Shown here: positions 34,046 to 45,943 of the stretch, one piece after another
Position numbering within the stretch: position 1 is the stretch's first letter
Layout: every line of letters starts with the position of its first letter
From: Platycnemis pennipes
Lineage: Eukaryota > Arthropoda > Insecta > Odonata > Platycnemididae
NCBI GenBank assembly: GCA_933228895.1
Contig: OW121855.1
Span: forward strand, 70,952,698-71,016,697
DNA: 64,000 bases
Direction: 5' to 3'
Position numbers and translations under genes: made by a program
The notes under the pieces: model-generated
Seen by the model: the letters and a program-made list of their open reading frames with translations, nothing else
Database searches by the model: none
Told to the model about the DNA's origin: nothing

Positions 34046-34388
34046 GAGAAGAAAGAGGGCGAGCATTCATATCGATGCTATAAGAGATTGCTTGAAGTGT
34101 CGAGTCCGACTGAACCAGTGGGACTTCGCCTTCCCATCCCCTGCTTTGAAATTCTTGGTTCAGGATTTCGGCCACATGAAAATCTTCGTGGATACTCCCT
34201 TAGAAAAAGTAAGATTTTACGTGACACTGCAGACTCCATCCACACGTTTGAACCACAGCAATTTAATTAGATTTTTTTTGGATAGACGATCGAAAGTCAA
34301 GGTAACTTTGCCATCAAGAGTGGTGATAGCGAGGCCGGATGATGCTTTTATATGGACAAAAACCTTACGGGTGAGTGGCAAAGGATGA
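34017..34388 (+). other. unrecognised 123-codon open frame
   Basis: The product is not low-complexity (segments DCLKCRVRLNQWDFAFPSPA and LIRFFLDRRSKVKVTLPSRV), but I recognise no family. No splice or promoter support is seen. It could be a decayed repeat. Confidence 0.15.
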
Positions 34389-34389
34389 A

Positions 34390-36350
34390 TCATATCCAAA
34401 CATGCACTATGGATGACAGTTATCTAACAAAAATTTGGATCTTAATTGTTTGTCAACGATGTCAGATGTGTATGAGAAACACACTTGTTAAACACTATTT
34501 GATCACGAAAAAAAGGTAGGAGAGATAAACTGCTGTACTGAAAGCTTTAAATTATGTTTCATTTTCTTACCACGAGCATAAGGATATCATAAGGGAAACA
34601 TGATAACCAAATAAGTAGGTGTAACGCTCGTAGTTTAAATCAATGGTGTACCTGCAAAAAGTTTATAATACAATTAATATATCTTCGCAGCATAGAAGGA
34701 GATAGGGAAAACGTAGATCGTTAAAACCTCTTAAGAAATTCGCTCCAGGGTAAAATTAACTTGTTATTTGCACTGGACTGAAAATTTGAGGCATAACTTT
34801 CCAAATCCTTCTCAGTGGAAGTGATTAATTTAGAAAAGCTCATTTCATATGCGCACTGAAGAAACTACATGGTAATGGAAACATTTTCGGATAATTTCTG
34901 GAAATTTAAGCGAGAAAATTAATTAATAAATTAAATTATGCTGCATAAGATAGCATGATAAAGAGCTCAAGAGTTTTATATTAGAAGAGATTGAAATTTC
35001 TCACGGAGAGGGCTCTGAGATACATCATAACTGTTTGGAATAAAATGTGTCGAATTGTAGTACTGTTGGAAAGTTATTGAAAAGCCAGAAGTTTACGAGG
35101 GTCAAAAAAGAAGGCAAGGAATGAGACAAAAAAGACGAGACGGACGACAAAAAGTAATAGTATATTTTTTTGAAAGCACATTTTTCACGGTATGGCTTCG
35201 GCGAAACGTTCGAAGGAAGATGGACACAATATTCACTTTTGACTGTATAATATTTACCCTGCAAGTCACCCAAGGGACAGTTGGTCGGACGTCGACCGTT
35301 AAAGTATTTCATGGCGAGTAAAACATAACGGGCCTTCAAATATGACTATAATTCTGAAAGTGAATACGAACGTTTTCTTGAGTTTTTATCCAGTATGATT
35401 CACAATGGCTCCCAAGGAAGGAGATTCTTTACGTGAAGTTTTCAAACACTGTTCTTTCCTTAGCTTCTCGATGTGATCCATTCGATTATTTTAGCAGTTA
35501 TGTGCCAGAAGGAATAATATTTTTCCTAATCTTGTCCAAATGAAGATCTTGTAACTGTTTTTAGTATTATAATAAATATACAATACGGCTCAATCTCTTC
35601 CAGCATATGTAGTGCGTTCTACGTGAATTAACAGGTAGTTGTCACTTTTGGAGAAGAACTAAATCAGGGCACTTTTCTGGCCAAAGGGTTTAAAAAAGGA
35701 AATTGTCAATGTTTTGCTGTTAAAAGCTCAATACCAATTTCTTTCTAGTTAAGGTCTCAAAACTGCTGGGGGTTGTGTTATGCTTTATTGACACAGTCAT
35801 GGTCTCCAGCTATAAAATACACCACATGTGACCTCAGCTTATGAAGAACCTGTAATTCAACTGCTACCAGAATAATAATAATTAACAGAAAGCGGATCAG
35901 AGGTAATGCATGTGTTCAACTAAATAAATGATGATAATGTTGCAGTCAGTCGTTCACATTTTTTAAGAACGAAACGACTGTTTATTTGAATCAAGAGAGC
36001 CTATTACAGTTACTTCTGTAGCAAATTTAAGCATATTTAAACTTAGACGAGTCAAAGAATTTTATAGTATGCCAGTAGAAATCTAAGGAAGTTTTTGGCC
36101 TTAATCGATACACAATAGAAAAAATGACTCAGCCATAAAAACTTCGGTGAAGAAAAAAAGTATGACCCGTATATATAAAGTTTTTATAGCGGCTAATTAA
36201 TATTTATAGCAATAATGTTCAAGATTATTTTTTAAAGAAATACGTTACAGCCTTCCGTAGAGGAGAAAGTAGTTACCCTCAAATAAGAATTTTATACGCT
36301 AATCGATCTCTGACACTGAAAACTCTTAAAAATGATATGCATTTGCTGGA
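34390..36350. other. AT-rich non-coding stretch
   Basis: About 2 kb without a recognisable gene or element; the 104-codon minus frame at 35025-35339 is unrecognised. Confidence 0.45.
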
Positions 36351-36354
36351 GAGA

Positions 36355-36935
36355 GGTGAAATTTCGGAAGTCACTCATTGGGAAAAGCTGGGAAAAGGTG
36401 AGAGGACGTTGGGAGGGAGTAGGAAGGGGCACTGGAGTGAAAGGAGAGAGATAGAGCCAAAGAGAGAGAGAGGGAATAATCCAATTACGGATGGAAATGG
36501 AATGCTTCGACTTTAGCGCAAATCCTTGGTGTTCACCGCGGGCTTAAACATTCACCCACCGCCAGGACCCAAAACCGACCCTTCACGCCGCCCTCCGCCC
36601 CATTTCCGCCTCCTCCCACGCGCCACTTTGTCTCAAATCTATATTTCCCTCTCCGCTCGCCTAAACTCTCCGCTGCGAAGCGCTTCATGAAACCAGGCGC
36701 ATGTCCCCACCTCCCAAACAGAGCGAAGACCCTACCTCCCCCCAACCCGAACGTACACAGTCCATCGCCGACTCAAATCCTTGGGTTGATCGAACGATTG
36801 ACAGACGGGGCTCTCCCGTCACTCCCGACACGCCCTTCTCCCACTCCTCCACCCACCACGCCAGGCAGTTTCTCTCCGCCCACGACAGTACACAGCAACG
36901 CCACTCCTCCAATCAGGGGGGTGGAGTTGGAGTTA
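36355..36935. repeat. G/A-rich then C/T-rich island
   Basis: Purine-rich upper strand at 36395-36475 with (GA)n, switching to C/T-rich at 36540-36910. Overlapping frames on both strands are Pro/Ser/Thr- or Gly/Arg-rich and compositional. Confidence 0.55.
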
Positions 36936-37004
36936 TAAGGCGAGCTTCGGAGAGGCAGAGGATAGGGTCGATCCAAGCAGTGGGTGACCGGTGACGTTTC
37001 GATC

Positions 37005-37110
37005 CCAGTACCATTATCATCATCACCGGTCATCAGTCCCAAGATTAGTATCATGCAGCTCTACACGTTCTTCATCGGCTAGCTGCTTCATATCACATCA
37101 TTATCATCGT
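37005..37110 (-). mobile_element. RTE-like LINE 3' end, decayed
   Basis: The plus strand shows ATCATCATCACCGGTCATCA, then GATTAGTATCATGCAGCTCT and CATCGGCTAGCTGCTTCATA. This mirrors the minus-strand tail, TTGG stop region and SNQ-coding end of the family, with heavy drift. Confidence 0.5.
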
Positions 37111-37509
37111 CCTATACATTGCTTCGGTCGTGAACATACCTTTTTCTCAACTGAGCTTACAGCGATGATTTAGATATAAATTGACAAAATATATTACTGA
37201 ATTATAACATAGCATAGTCAGTTCACATTAGATTTCATTGTTTATTTATAACTTAAGTTCAAAAATCTCTTTTAGACAAAAGCGCAAGGAAAAAAGTTCG
37301 TACCAATTGTAAATAACAACAACAAAGAAGAAAAGATTATCGTTCGCGGGAGAAGTAAATGTTGATTTCAATAGTGGAAGTAAAAAAATAATGAGGTTTC
37401 GTGCATGCATTGAAATTAATAATGTCTTTGCTATTTCGTATACTCACACCCCTTACTTTTTCAAAACAACTATACAAATGAATAAATCATCTTTTTTGGG
37501 GGGTAATTA

Positions 37510-38420
37510 GGAAGGTGAGTGAGAGAAAGTTTTGCAAGTTCGCCAGTTCATATTATTCCTCTCCGTTATATCCTTCACTATCTGCTCCATAAATATCTCA
37601 ATCAAATAAATCCCCTACCAATCGTCCCATCCACTTTTCCTTTGTCGTCATCATGCGCTAAAATGGATCCGATATGGTTGCTCCACTTTTGTTTAAGATT
37701 TTCCCGATATTTTTTCCATCACTCTTCTTAGAGCCTCTTATTTCTTTCAGCAATCTTTCCTTGTAATTTTTACCATTCTTCTAGAGGATTACAGCTCAAA
37801 TGTTTCTAGTCTCGCTGTATCTGCAGCATCTCCATTTAAAACCTCTTTTGACGAATCTATTCATAGAATTGGCCCCCACTTCATCCTTCCTTACTTATAT
37901 CATATACTCATAAGGGATATTCTTTTAGAAATCTTCCTACTCACTTTTATTTAGACGGCTCTCTTCAGTCGACCATCATGCCAATAGATGCATCCAATAA
38001 CGTCCCCTGTTTTATTTTCTGATTTAAAATTATACATCCATTATCTGCAACGATAGTTAGACTCTTTGTGAGTTACTCACTTCATTCATTTAATTTACAC
38101 CACTTTTCGGTTACATAATACTTCAAATACCTCAAGCATTGACTTATTTGCCGCTTACGTTGTCAATGCCAGACTGAAGTAGAAGGGAAAGGTTTATACG
38201 CTCCAAGCATGCTTATTATTCCTTAGTTCCAACCTTGTATTTCCAATTGTAAGTGTAGGTCCCTTCTGATAGAATAATCTGCTCACCTGAGCTATTTTAC
38301 CCATAACTTATTTCTTGCTTTCTCTATTGGTTCGTAATCTACAATGTCTCCATATCACCATTTTACTCATTCTTCCTCCTTCGTATTTCTTTCCATAACT
38401 TCCTCTCCTCAACTGCCGTT
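37510..38420 (-). mobile_element. RTE-like LINE remnant, C-terminal and 3' parts
   Basis: On the minus strand around 38200-38320 one reads GKIAQVSRLFYQKGPTLTIG then NTRLELRN, and further downstream KSMLEVFEVLCNRKVV (about 38090-38140). These match the IAQAKRAFYQKK, TSLEVRK and LEAFEMWCYRR blocks of the family. Many stops are present. Confidence 0.6.
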
Positions 38421-38429
38421 GTTTTTCCG

Positions 38430-39010
38430 TTTTTGATTGAGTATTTACGTTAAAACTTACTTTTTCAGTTACTTTGGCAAATTAAATGCTGTGGTAATAG
38501 AGGCCTTGATGTTTTTTTTATTTCACAAACACATTGTTTTTTTTCAGTTCCACTTGAAACACTTTTCAAATGTCTCCAACCTACGTTCATTCTCCTTTCC
38601 CAAATGCCAAGTATTGTAAACATCAAGCTATACTCCATTTCCAATCTTTTTTTCCTTATCTTTATTTAAGAGTCTCAGCCACCAAGTTCTTCTTTGACTT
38701 TATTTTTGGCCGGGTGAAGTTATAAACCATTGAAGTGTAAGGAACTATTACCGTAAGGGAATCGGAATGTATTAATACCAAACTGATTACGTCACAGATA
38801 TTCAACTGCAAGTACCACTCTGAAAGAAGTAGAGTTTCATAAGTCTCTTGATTTTATAGTTGTTGATTTTAAGAATAAAAATTTCCCAGTAATCCATTTT
38901 AAACAGATAATGCACAGATTATAAACATGGCGTGTCTAAAGCTCCATTGTTGGTCATCATTTTGTTATAAGAAGCCATATGACTGATCAGATATAAGGGA
39001 AATTTTCAAG
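38430..39010. other. AT-rich non-coding stretch
   Basis: May contain further unreadable LINE sequence from the neighbouring copy. No independent feature is recognised. Confidence 0.35.
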
Positions 39011-39014
39011 GAAC

Positions 39015-39238
39015 AGTGGATGAATGGAGGAAAATCCAGCGTCGGCATTAGCCGGCACTTAACTCCGAGGCTCCCATGGTTTAACGTCCCTTCCGACGGA
39101 CGGAGTAATGGAATTGAAGAACTCTTCACACGTTAATGAAGTAGGAATCAATATATCAGATAAAAATTTCCGTCACTGTAACATTTAAAACCCAAACCTA
39201 CCGGAAGCCATTACTCTAGTTACTACACTGGCCCATAC
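39015..39238 (-). mobile_element. tRNA-derived SINE, family A
   Basis: The minus strand has GGGCCAGTGTAGTAACTAGA (head, 39238-39219) and GGTTTGGGTTTTAAATG in place of the B box. It then has ATTACTCCGTCCGTCGGAAG at about 39109-39090, AGTGCCGGCTAATGCCGACG, and GATTTTCCTCCATTC as the tail. Confidence 0.8.
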
Positions 39239-39731
39239 GGAATTTGGAAAACCATTTTAGTGAAACGGCACTTAATATAGAGCGATAAACAATTAGTTTA
39301 ACGAAGTTTTTGCAGAGACAGAATATTATAAAGTTAACGTGGAGCAAGTTTTAATAATCATCAAGTGATTAATCAAGAGATAATTCAGTTCTTTTAAGGT
39401 CCATTTATTCTAGGCTGGCAACCTATTCATCACCCACGTCATTCGTCACAAACACAGTTTGGTTCGATGAAAGTCTTGGTGACATTTACCGTGCACGAGG
39501 TGGAGTTTTGTAAGGTGGCGCTGCGGAGAGCCAAAATGGCGAGCGTGAGGGAGGTACACGTTGACGACTTAAAGCGCTTAAACTGCACGCACGTGAGAGC
39601 TTTGAAGTCTCTCCCCCACATCCCATCAACCTCCCTCCCACTCTAATTAAATTGATGGAATCCGCTAATCATTCCATCACCGTAAGTGTTCCTCGCTTAT
39701 ACCGCTCGGAATGAACTGAGCAACCTCCATA

Positions 39732-39782
39732 TCTATAAATATTATATATATATGTATATATGGAGTCCATATATATTATATC
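39732..39782. repeat. AT-rich palindrome
   Basis: TATATATGGA (39755-39764) and TCCATATATA (39766-39775) form a 10-bp inverted repeat around one G, within a longer (TA)n-like run. Confidence 0.7.
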
Positions 39783-39914
39783 TCACAACGCTTCGTGAGT
39801 CGTCGCTTTAACGGTCGCTTTGACTCACCTTTTGCTGACACCGACATGCCCCCGTGAATTCGCGAAAACGACCCGAACTTTCAACTCGTATCTTTCCTTC
39901 CATTACTCAAATTC

Positions 39915-40545
39915 TCTACATCTACATCTATACGATACCCTGAAGGCACCGCGAGGGTGTGTGGCAGGGGGTGAAGATCACAGGCATGCACTACTAACAT
40001 GCAAACTAGCAACTATATTGTCTCATGCAACTTGATTGTTAGTGTCTACAATATTTTAGGGGTAAGACATGCATCATGCACTACAGAATACTCTAAAATA
40101 TTTCCCCTACCTATCCCTTTCCTATGCTGCCTATTCTGTTCTCTTATAGTACGGGGGAAAAATGCCATTTTGAATCTACCTGTACGACAATCTATCTCTC
40201 TAATCTTATTTATGTGGTCGAATCTAGCATAATAATACGCTGGTGTTTTTAATATGTGCCTAACATCTTCAGTAAAGCTATCCGATTGAAATTTCTCTAA
40301 TAGATTTAATCTGAACTTTAACCTACGCTCTGATAATGATTCCCACCCTAATTCTTGTATTAATTCTGACAAATTACTCAACTATCGTAACACCTTTTGA
40401 CGAACCTAGCTGCTCCACGCTGCACACTGTCTAGTTCTCTGATCAAACCTAATTCTTTGGGATCCCATACACTGGCTGCATACTCAAGGTGGGGCCTAAC
40501 TAGTGAAAAGTAGCATCGCTCTTTTGTCTTCTAAATTCCCGTGGA
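39915..40545 (-). mobile_element. L2/CR1-like LINE 3' part
   Basis: The minus strand starts with reverse transcriptase sequence ERCYFSLVRPHLEYAASVWD, then PKELGLIRELDSVQRGAARF. It continues with ELIQELGWESLSERRLKFRL and FKMAFFPRTIREQNRQ in an adjacent frame. One base is missing near 40385, where the two frames meet. After the stop comes a 3' UTR with CACCCCCTGCCACACACCCT, ending in (GATGTA)n at 39915-39930. The tail matches 21.1 kb. Confidence 0.85.
40046..40381 (-). pseudogene. L2/CR1-like reverse transcriptase C-terminus, frameshifted
   Basis: The longest open piece of the LINE at 39915-40545, about 111 codons. It begins out of frame with the upstream VRPHLEYAAS block, so it is a broken copy and not a gene. 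FFPRTIRE is the conserved C-terminal signature; the family normally has W-N-x-L-P after it, here replaced by a divergent QNRQHRKG. Confidence 0.8.
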
Positions 40546-40879
40546 GAAGAGGAACAAAAAGACACGTTGAGAGAAATGAAATTATAGTTCATCATCCTCA
40601 TTAGTCATTAACCCCAAAATTGATTTTATGCACTTCTAGATTCGATATCGCTGAACCTCTATATATTAAAATGTATTTGTTTAATAACTCTCACTACTGG
40701 CTATTGATATTTCATACAGACCTTTCTTTGCCACTACTTCCATCCACTTTTTCATCCGCGATCGTTTCATTAGAAGATATACTGGATGTTTCAACATCTT
40801 CATCACTTGTCTCTCAGTATATCGTCACCATTCTTCTGGTACACCAGATTTTCATGATTCTAGTCTTGACGACTTTTCT

Positions 40880-41400
40880 GTTGCCTGTTATCATCCATGA
40901 TTCAGTGCCACGAGGAAGCGTGATCCTGATGTAAGACCTAATAAAATGTTTACATCCACGTATATGTTTCCAACTGTAAGTAGATTCTTCTTTCAATAGA
41001 ATGCCATCGTCACCTGGGCTATTCAACTTACTATTTAAATCTTGCTTAAACCATCGCTAGTTACTCGGTTTCCCAGGTAACACTACTCTTTCATTGCCTC
41101 TAGCGTTCGTATTTCTAGTTTGTCGCTGGGGTCTTCCCTATTACTGCATACCAAACCTAGGTTTTCTTTTAATTGAGATTCGGGTGATATCCAGCCATTG
41201 TCTTTTCTATGCTTACTTGAGTCCTCTTTAAATCTCTCTCTGTCTATGTCATGACCGCTAATCCGTCGGCGAATTGCAGTATCCAGCTTTTCTCCCCATA
41301 GATTTTCATTCCTGAAGCCTGCCCTTTCATATCTGATTTAATTACGGTCACCTGGTTTATAACCAAACATATAAATACAGTGGATAATTCTTCGGTCGCT
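40880..41400 (-). mobile_element. RTE-like LINE remnant, reverse transcriptase
   Basis: The minus-strand reading includes SQLKENLGLVCSNREDPSDK (about 41100-41165), CYLGNRVTSDGLSKI (about 41045-41085) and IAQVTMAFY then NLLTVGN (about 40970-41025). Upstream, EKLDTAIRRRISGHDIDRER lies near 41255-41300, where the palm FADD-type block normally sits. It is interrupted by stops. Confidence 0.65.
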
Positions 41401-41727
41401 GTGTGAAACTCCAATTTATTTCTGTATTATTGGCCCTAGAATGCCCTCTTAGCCTGAGATAACCTATTCATATTTCCTTTTTGCTTCATGCATTGCCAGT
41501 TTCTCGGGCTTTCAGATAGTAATATATGTTAACATATTCAAGCTGTCTACTATTTTGTGTCGTCTACCGAAAAAGTTGCCCTTAATGGAGCGTAACTGTT
41601 CCTGTGTCTACAGAAAAGTAGGTTGACGTAGCATCTCTTTCCACGTCTGGAGAGAACCCTGCTAGCAACCACACTATTAAAAACGAATATTATAATGAAA
41701 TAACGAAACGTATTTTGGTGTTTAAGC

Positions 41728-41850
41728 TGTATTTGGTGTTTTCCCGGCGTATTGCCTGAGAGAAGATCTTTCGGGTTCTCCACCGGGTTAGATCCTTCAA
41801 GGTCTAATACTTCCAAGGACGACTCGTTCATCGTCTTCAGGTGTGGAATC
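41728..41850. mobile_element. Penelope-like fragment
   Basis: TTTTCCCGGCGTATTGCCTG then GATCTTTCGGGTTCTCCACC, ending in CATCGTCTTCAGGTG at 41830-41844. This matches the order of the 13.7 kb element. The GAAAC part of the hammerhead-like core is lost here, although CUGAAGAC and a short stem II survive on the minus strand. Confidence 0.55.
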
Positions 41851-41854
41851 ACCG

Positions 41855-42595
41855 ATCTATCTTTCGCGTTATCGCAATCTTTATCGTTAACGCTTACCCC
41901 TAGAGTAGCGCAGGGTTAACAATAACCGTCTATAAAATTCCCTCCATTGATTGTAATAAGCGATTTGAAGTGCTGTGCGAAAAATGAAGAATGGAGATCA
42001 CGTTCTCTCTGACATAAGTTAAATCAAAACATAATGATAACGCTAGCGCACGCGTAACAAAGATCCATGGACCCATGAGACCCAGGATCGTAATTTAAAG
42101 TTTCCACGAAGATCTTAATTTACAACAAGATGTTGGTTTCCCCAGATGATGCCGAGCTGGAAATCACGATCTTGCTTTAAAAATTATACTTTTGAACGCC
42201 AATATAGGTTTGCTTAACTTTTATTTCTACAAATACGATGAAATATAATTTATATTTAACTGTCTCCTAACTTAATTGCTATCAATTCCCAATTTTCCCA
42301 ATATGCTACACGGGCAACAAAACTTTTGCGAACTATTGTCAACCCCATCCCACTCATGCGTTCTGCTTGGTCTCCTTTTTTGTAGACGACGGTCTGAATC
42401 TGTACAAAATCGGAAATGCATTTGATTGCGATATAAACTGAACGTCATCTAATCACAGGCTACCGTTTCCCAGATATTAGAAAACCGTACAGGCAGAGGT
42501 GACATTTGCCTTACACAAACCGTCCGTGATTTTCCAGGAAAACCTCTTATCGAGGAAATTAAACAGCTTGGGCATAACTGGGTGAGTAAGAAGAG
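41855..42595. other. non-coding, no recognised feature
   Basis: Mixed-composition DNA without a gene or a copy of the families above. Confidence 0.4.
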
Positions 42596-42600
42596 GCTTC

Positions 42601-42640
42601 TCTCGAAATTGAACCCGGGTCCCCCGGTTACACCTCCTAT
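42601..42640 (-). repeat. tRNA-like B-box fragment
   Basis: The minus strand reads CCGGGGGACCCGGGTTCAAT. The GGGTTCAATTTCG portion resembles a B box of a tRNA-derived SINE. No A box is evident. Confidence 0.35.
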
Positions 42641-42644
42641 ACTT

Positions 42645-43700
42645 CTTCAAAAATAATTTTAATCCAGCCAGCATAATTTCCGTGGACGCTTATGAACAGC
42701 TACACCCATAACCAGTACATGATTGGATCCCTGCTAAATTACACGCGAGGAGGGAACATTTGACTGAGAGACTTAGCGAGGCGAGGAAAAAAAAGAACGT
42801 CGAATAAAAGTAGGCTTAAGAGGAGAGCTTCGCTTAACCACCGTCGAGGTGGCGCGGAGGCCATAAACAAGAGAAAAAATGTGGGAGATATTCTTCCGTT
42901 CATCTATATATGTAAATATTAATTTTTTTGGTCGGAATACAGTGGGCAGACCGGCGAAGGGGGTTGTGGTAACGCGGGAACGGGGGGAAGCTAAAAAAAA
43001 AGTGGTGGAATTTTTTTTTTTAAAGGTTCGTTAAAATGCTCTGTGGGAGGCCATCGTAAATTCCACGGGTGATTTTTTTATGAGGGGATGATAATTTGAG
43101 GGTCCGGCGCGGCTCACGTGACGCTGGGAAAAGGGGTGGGGTTGGCGAAGTGAGGAGGTGAAACACAATTTTCGGCTGTCGAGGAAAATTGATCTAGCGG
43201 GCGGAATTGCGTTGCAATTTTTACGAATACAATCTATACGTAAGGGAAAAAATATATCAGAGATGATCAAAAAGTAATAAATGCGCATGCAACTCAGACT
43301 GCTACCCGAATATTTTTTCGCAGCTTCCGATGGAGTCTCATACTCCAAATGCCTTAGAAGTATACAGAATGCTGGCGGTCGTGTGATAATCACATTGCCC
43401 AACCAACATAAGGCACGTTTTGGTTCTTGATTTGCATATTTTTACCAGGAGATTGCATTTTAAATCTAAAAATATTGCAGAATATCTATTATCCAATCAT
43501 GCCGATTCTTCTACTTAAAGTCATTTGAAATTTCCTCCACATCTTCTCATTCTTGACCCGGAGTATCCCACCCCCTTCTTTACATCTTAAGCGTAAAGAT
43601 TTTTGTAACTGAAGTACCTTCCTGAATAGCCTTCAGACTGGAAGAATCGGACTGGATCGTCCGCAAAATCGTCATTAAGAATGAAAAAAAACAGAAGAAC
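42645..43700. other. non-coding, A-rich and G-rich runs
   Basis: Contains an A9 run near 42994 and a T10 run near 43011. The 123-codon minus frame at 43031-43402 is unrecognised. Confidence 0.35.
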
Positions 43701-43759
43701 TGTCTAAAAAACAGTCCCCTCAACTCTTGTAAGAAATATAAGCAACGAAATATAAGAAC

Positions 43760-44290
43760 TGAACGAGAGTCTGAAAGGAGGAATCAGCATTTGACGAAGC
43801 GAGAAAGAAATTCTAGCCCAGGGGATAAAGGCATTATGCCAAAAGAAATATTTACTTAAAACTAGAAAAAATTCATTTCGGGGCGAATCTGAAGCACGCA
43901 CCATTCGAGCAGTTGGAAGCAAATGGTCACAGATATGCAATACTGTACAGGTATGCATGCGGAAGAACGATGGAGATGGAGAGACCGAGAGAAAAATGAC
44001 TAAGTAAAAAGATTGGAAGAGAAATGTCTGATTCAAGGTTTAAAAAGAAGGCATCGAAATATAAATTTTTCCTTGCGAACCGCATTGCGGACGTATGGCA
44101 GGGGAAGCTTACAGACGGAATTCACTAATCGATCATAACTTGAAGCAAGATGGTCTTTTGAAGATAATCGTAGAGGAAAAAATAAATAAGAAGATTGTAA
44201 AAGGAAGCCTCTAATGATATGTATGAAACAAGGGGTGAGAGATGTGAAGGTGAAGAAATATGTTAAAATAAAGAGGTAAACCCTTTAGTA
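43760..44290 (+). mobile_element. RTE-like LINE remnant, decayed
   Basis: Plus-strand pieces in shifting frames resemble the family: an AQGIKALCQKKYLLK segment near 43815-43860, an ILYRYACGRTMEME stretch near 43945 and QDGLLKIIVEEKINKKIVKG at 44148-44207. The last is the best match, to the RHDGLLKTIVEGKINGKI block. No tail is identified. Confidence 0.5.
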
Positions 44291-44584
44291 AAATCGACTC
44301 AGGAACTGCATTAATTTGACCCTATAACATGTTCATTCATATGTACCCTAGACATACAAGGGTGCATATGAATGCAACTCTACATTTTTAAGAATTATTT
44401 AAAATGTGATCCAAACTAAAATACTACCTTAAATAGTAGTAATAGAAATTGCAGCCTGTTAGTTTTCTCGGAAAGAGTGGCATTTTATATCCACCAGTAC
44501 GGAGGTATCTCACAAATCTAATAATACATGACTGTGTTCATATAAGCAGTTTTGGTGATCAAGCGGCTATGATTTTTTCGCAGT

Positions 44585-44660
44585 GCTTAACCTAAGAACT
44601 TAAATATAAGTCAAACCCAACAACCATGCTCTGAGCGGGATTGAAATCAGTGTATTCTGA
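44585..44660 (-). mobile_element. SINE family B fragment
   Basis: CCTAAGAACTTAAATATAAG, then CATGCTCTGAGCGGGATTGA. This matches CCTAAGATCTTAATCC and CTATGAGCGGGATTCGA of the 4.0 kb copy. Confidence 0.5.
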
Positions 44661-44664
44661 AGAA

Positions 44665-44860
44665 AGATATGACGCTTTCCCGGCGAATAATGCAAGTGAA
44701 ATCTTCTCGGGCTCTCCAATGGTTCAAAATAATCATATTTGCTGACGTTTCGAGAGCCAACTCCTCATAAATTTTCAAACCAAAAATATTACGGATCAGA
44801 AATTACAGTCAATATATATATAACATATACTCAAGCTAGGTCTATCTTGATTGGTTGAAA
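44665..44860. mobile_element. Penelope-like fragment
   Basis: TTTCCCGGCGAATAATGC, GTGAAATCTTCTCGGGCTCT and GCTGACGTTTCGAGAGCCAA, followed by an ATATATATAACATATACTCA segment and TTGATTGGTTG. It has the same order as 13.7-13.9 kb. The stem II part of the hammerhead-like core is deleted. Confidence 0.55.
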
Positions 44861-44991
44861 TCCGATTATTTGACTCTGGACACTTCATCAGCGGAGGCTT
44901 AGCTCTTGCTATCCGTATTTTTGTCAAGATGGGATTTCAAGCATTGCTGATGCTGAAGTCGGAATTGCGACTGAAATTTACCAGTGTTGAG

Positions 44992-45215
44992 GGTCAGGAT
45001 GGTGTAGTGGTTACAGTGCTGGCATTCAACCTAAGGGCGCGGGTTCGAATTCCAGGAGGTATATAATTTTCATTGGAAAACCGGCGCCTAATTGAGTTCT
45101 TCATGGAGAACATCCACCAGTCGGATGGGACATTAGGCGGTGGTTTCCTTGGCACCTTTTGTTAAAAGCAAGTTGATACTGACACCAGGTTCCTCTCTGC
45201 ATTTACTCCTACCGT
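44992..45215 (+). mobile_element. tRNA-derived SINE, family A (best-preserved)
   Basis: A-box GGTGTAGTGG at 45001-45010 and B-box GGTTCGAATTCC at 45042-45053 are near canonical. The body holds CCACCAGTCGGATGGGACAT (about 45115-45134), CTTGGCACCTTTTGTTAAAA and GACACCAGGTTCCTCTCTGC. This copy defines the family's pol III head. Confidence 0.85.
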
Positions 45216-45429
45216 TTTAATCACATCCTTGAACCTTTCCTCCTGTCTGAATTGCCTATAAGTGTGGGTACAGACTTGAAAACAAAGATGAAAAGAGAAC
45301 TGGCTACCGTGACCAGCTGATCTAATATAATACTGCAGTTATCCCTCTGTATTTATGCAAATAATATTCATGCATGAATGCATTAATGACAATGTTTACG
45401 AGTCAAGACACTCACTTCTCGGATTTTCT

Positions 45430-45860
45430 CGCCAACTCACCGCGTCCCTGGAGAAGTATATCACCGCCGCCGCGGCCGCCGTTGTCACCCCGAGCGAGAA
45501 TTCCCGTCCCAGGGGCGAGCGCGGGGTCCCTGGGAGGATGGTAAAGGGTGGGAAGCGGAGAAAGAGGATTCCTCCGGGCGGAGATGAATGGCGTGGGGCG
45601 GGGAGTTGAGAGGAGGGCGAGAAGAAGAGGGTTCGGGACGATGAGTGGCTTTGTGGAAAAATGGGAAGCGGGGGTTGTTGGAGAGGCGCACGCCCGCGGG
45701 AGGAGGTGTCGACGAGGGTGTCTGAGGAGAAGACGGAGGTTGGAAGGATGGAGGGGAAGGAGGCGGGTTAGGAGGGGGAGCAGGGAGGAGGGGCGGGTAA
45801 AAGACCGCGGGGGACCTTAGAGCTACACGTGGAGAGAAGATGAAGAAGGAGGCGAAGCGA
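45430..45860. other. CpG-rich patch passing into G/A-rich island
   Basis: CG-dense GCCGCCGCGGCCGCCG at 45466-45481, then about 300 bp of G/A-rich upper strand. The 141-codon minus and 90-codon plus frames are Pro- or Arg/Gly-rich and compositional. Confidence 0.45.
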
Positions 45861-45943
45861 AGTGCGGAGAGAAGGATTGGATGCGTGCGGGGCGGGCGAC
45901 GATTTGCCAAAGCCTACTCTTGCTCCAGCGGTGCTATTCCTTT

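Noticed and set aside
33578..34066. 162-codon minus-strand open frame with a hydrophobic start
   Set aside because: It overlaps a strand-switch island, several other frames are open over the same bases, and the rest is Ser/Pro/Arg/Gly-rich. The apparent signal peptide comes from pyrimidine-rich codons.
45001..45060. Possible tRNA gene with good A and B boxes
   Set aside because: The cloverleaf is incomplete and the downstream body is shared with about ten other loci in the window, so it is a SINE head.
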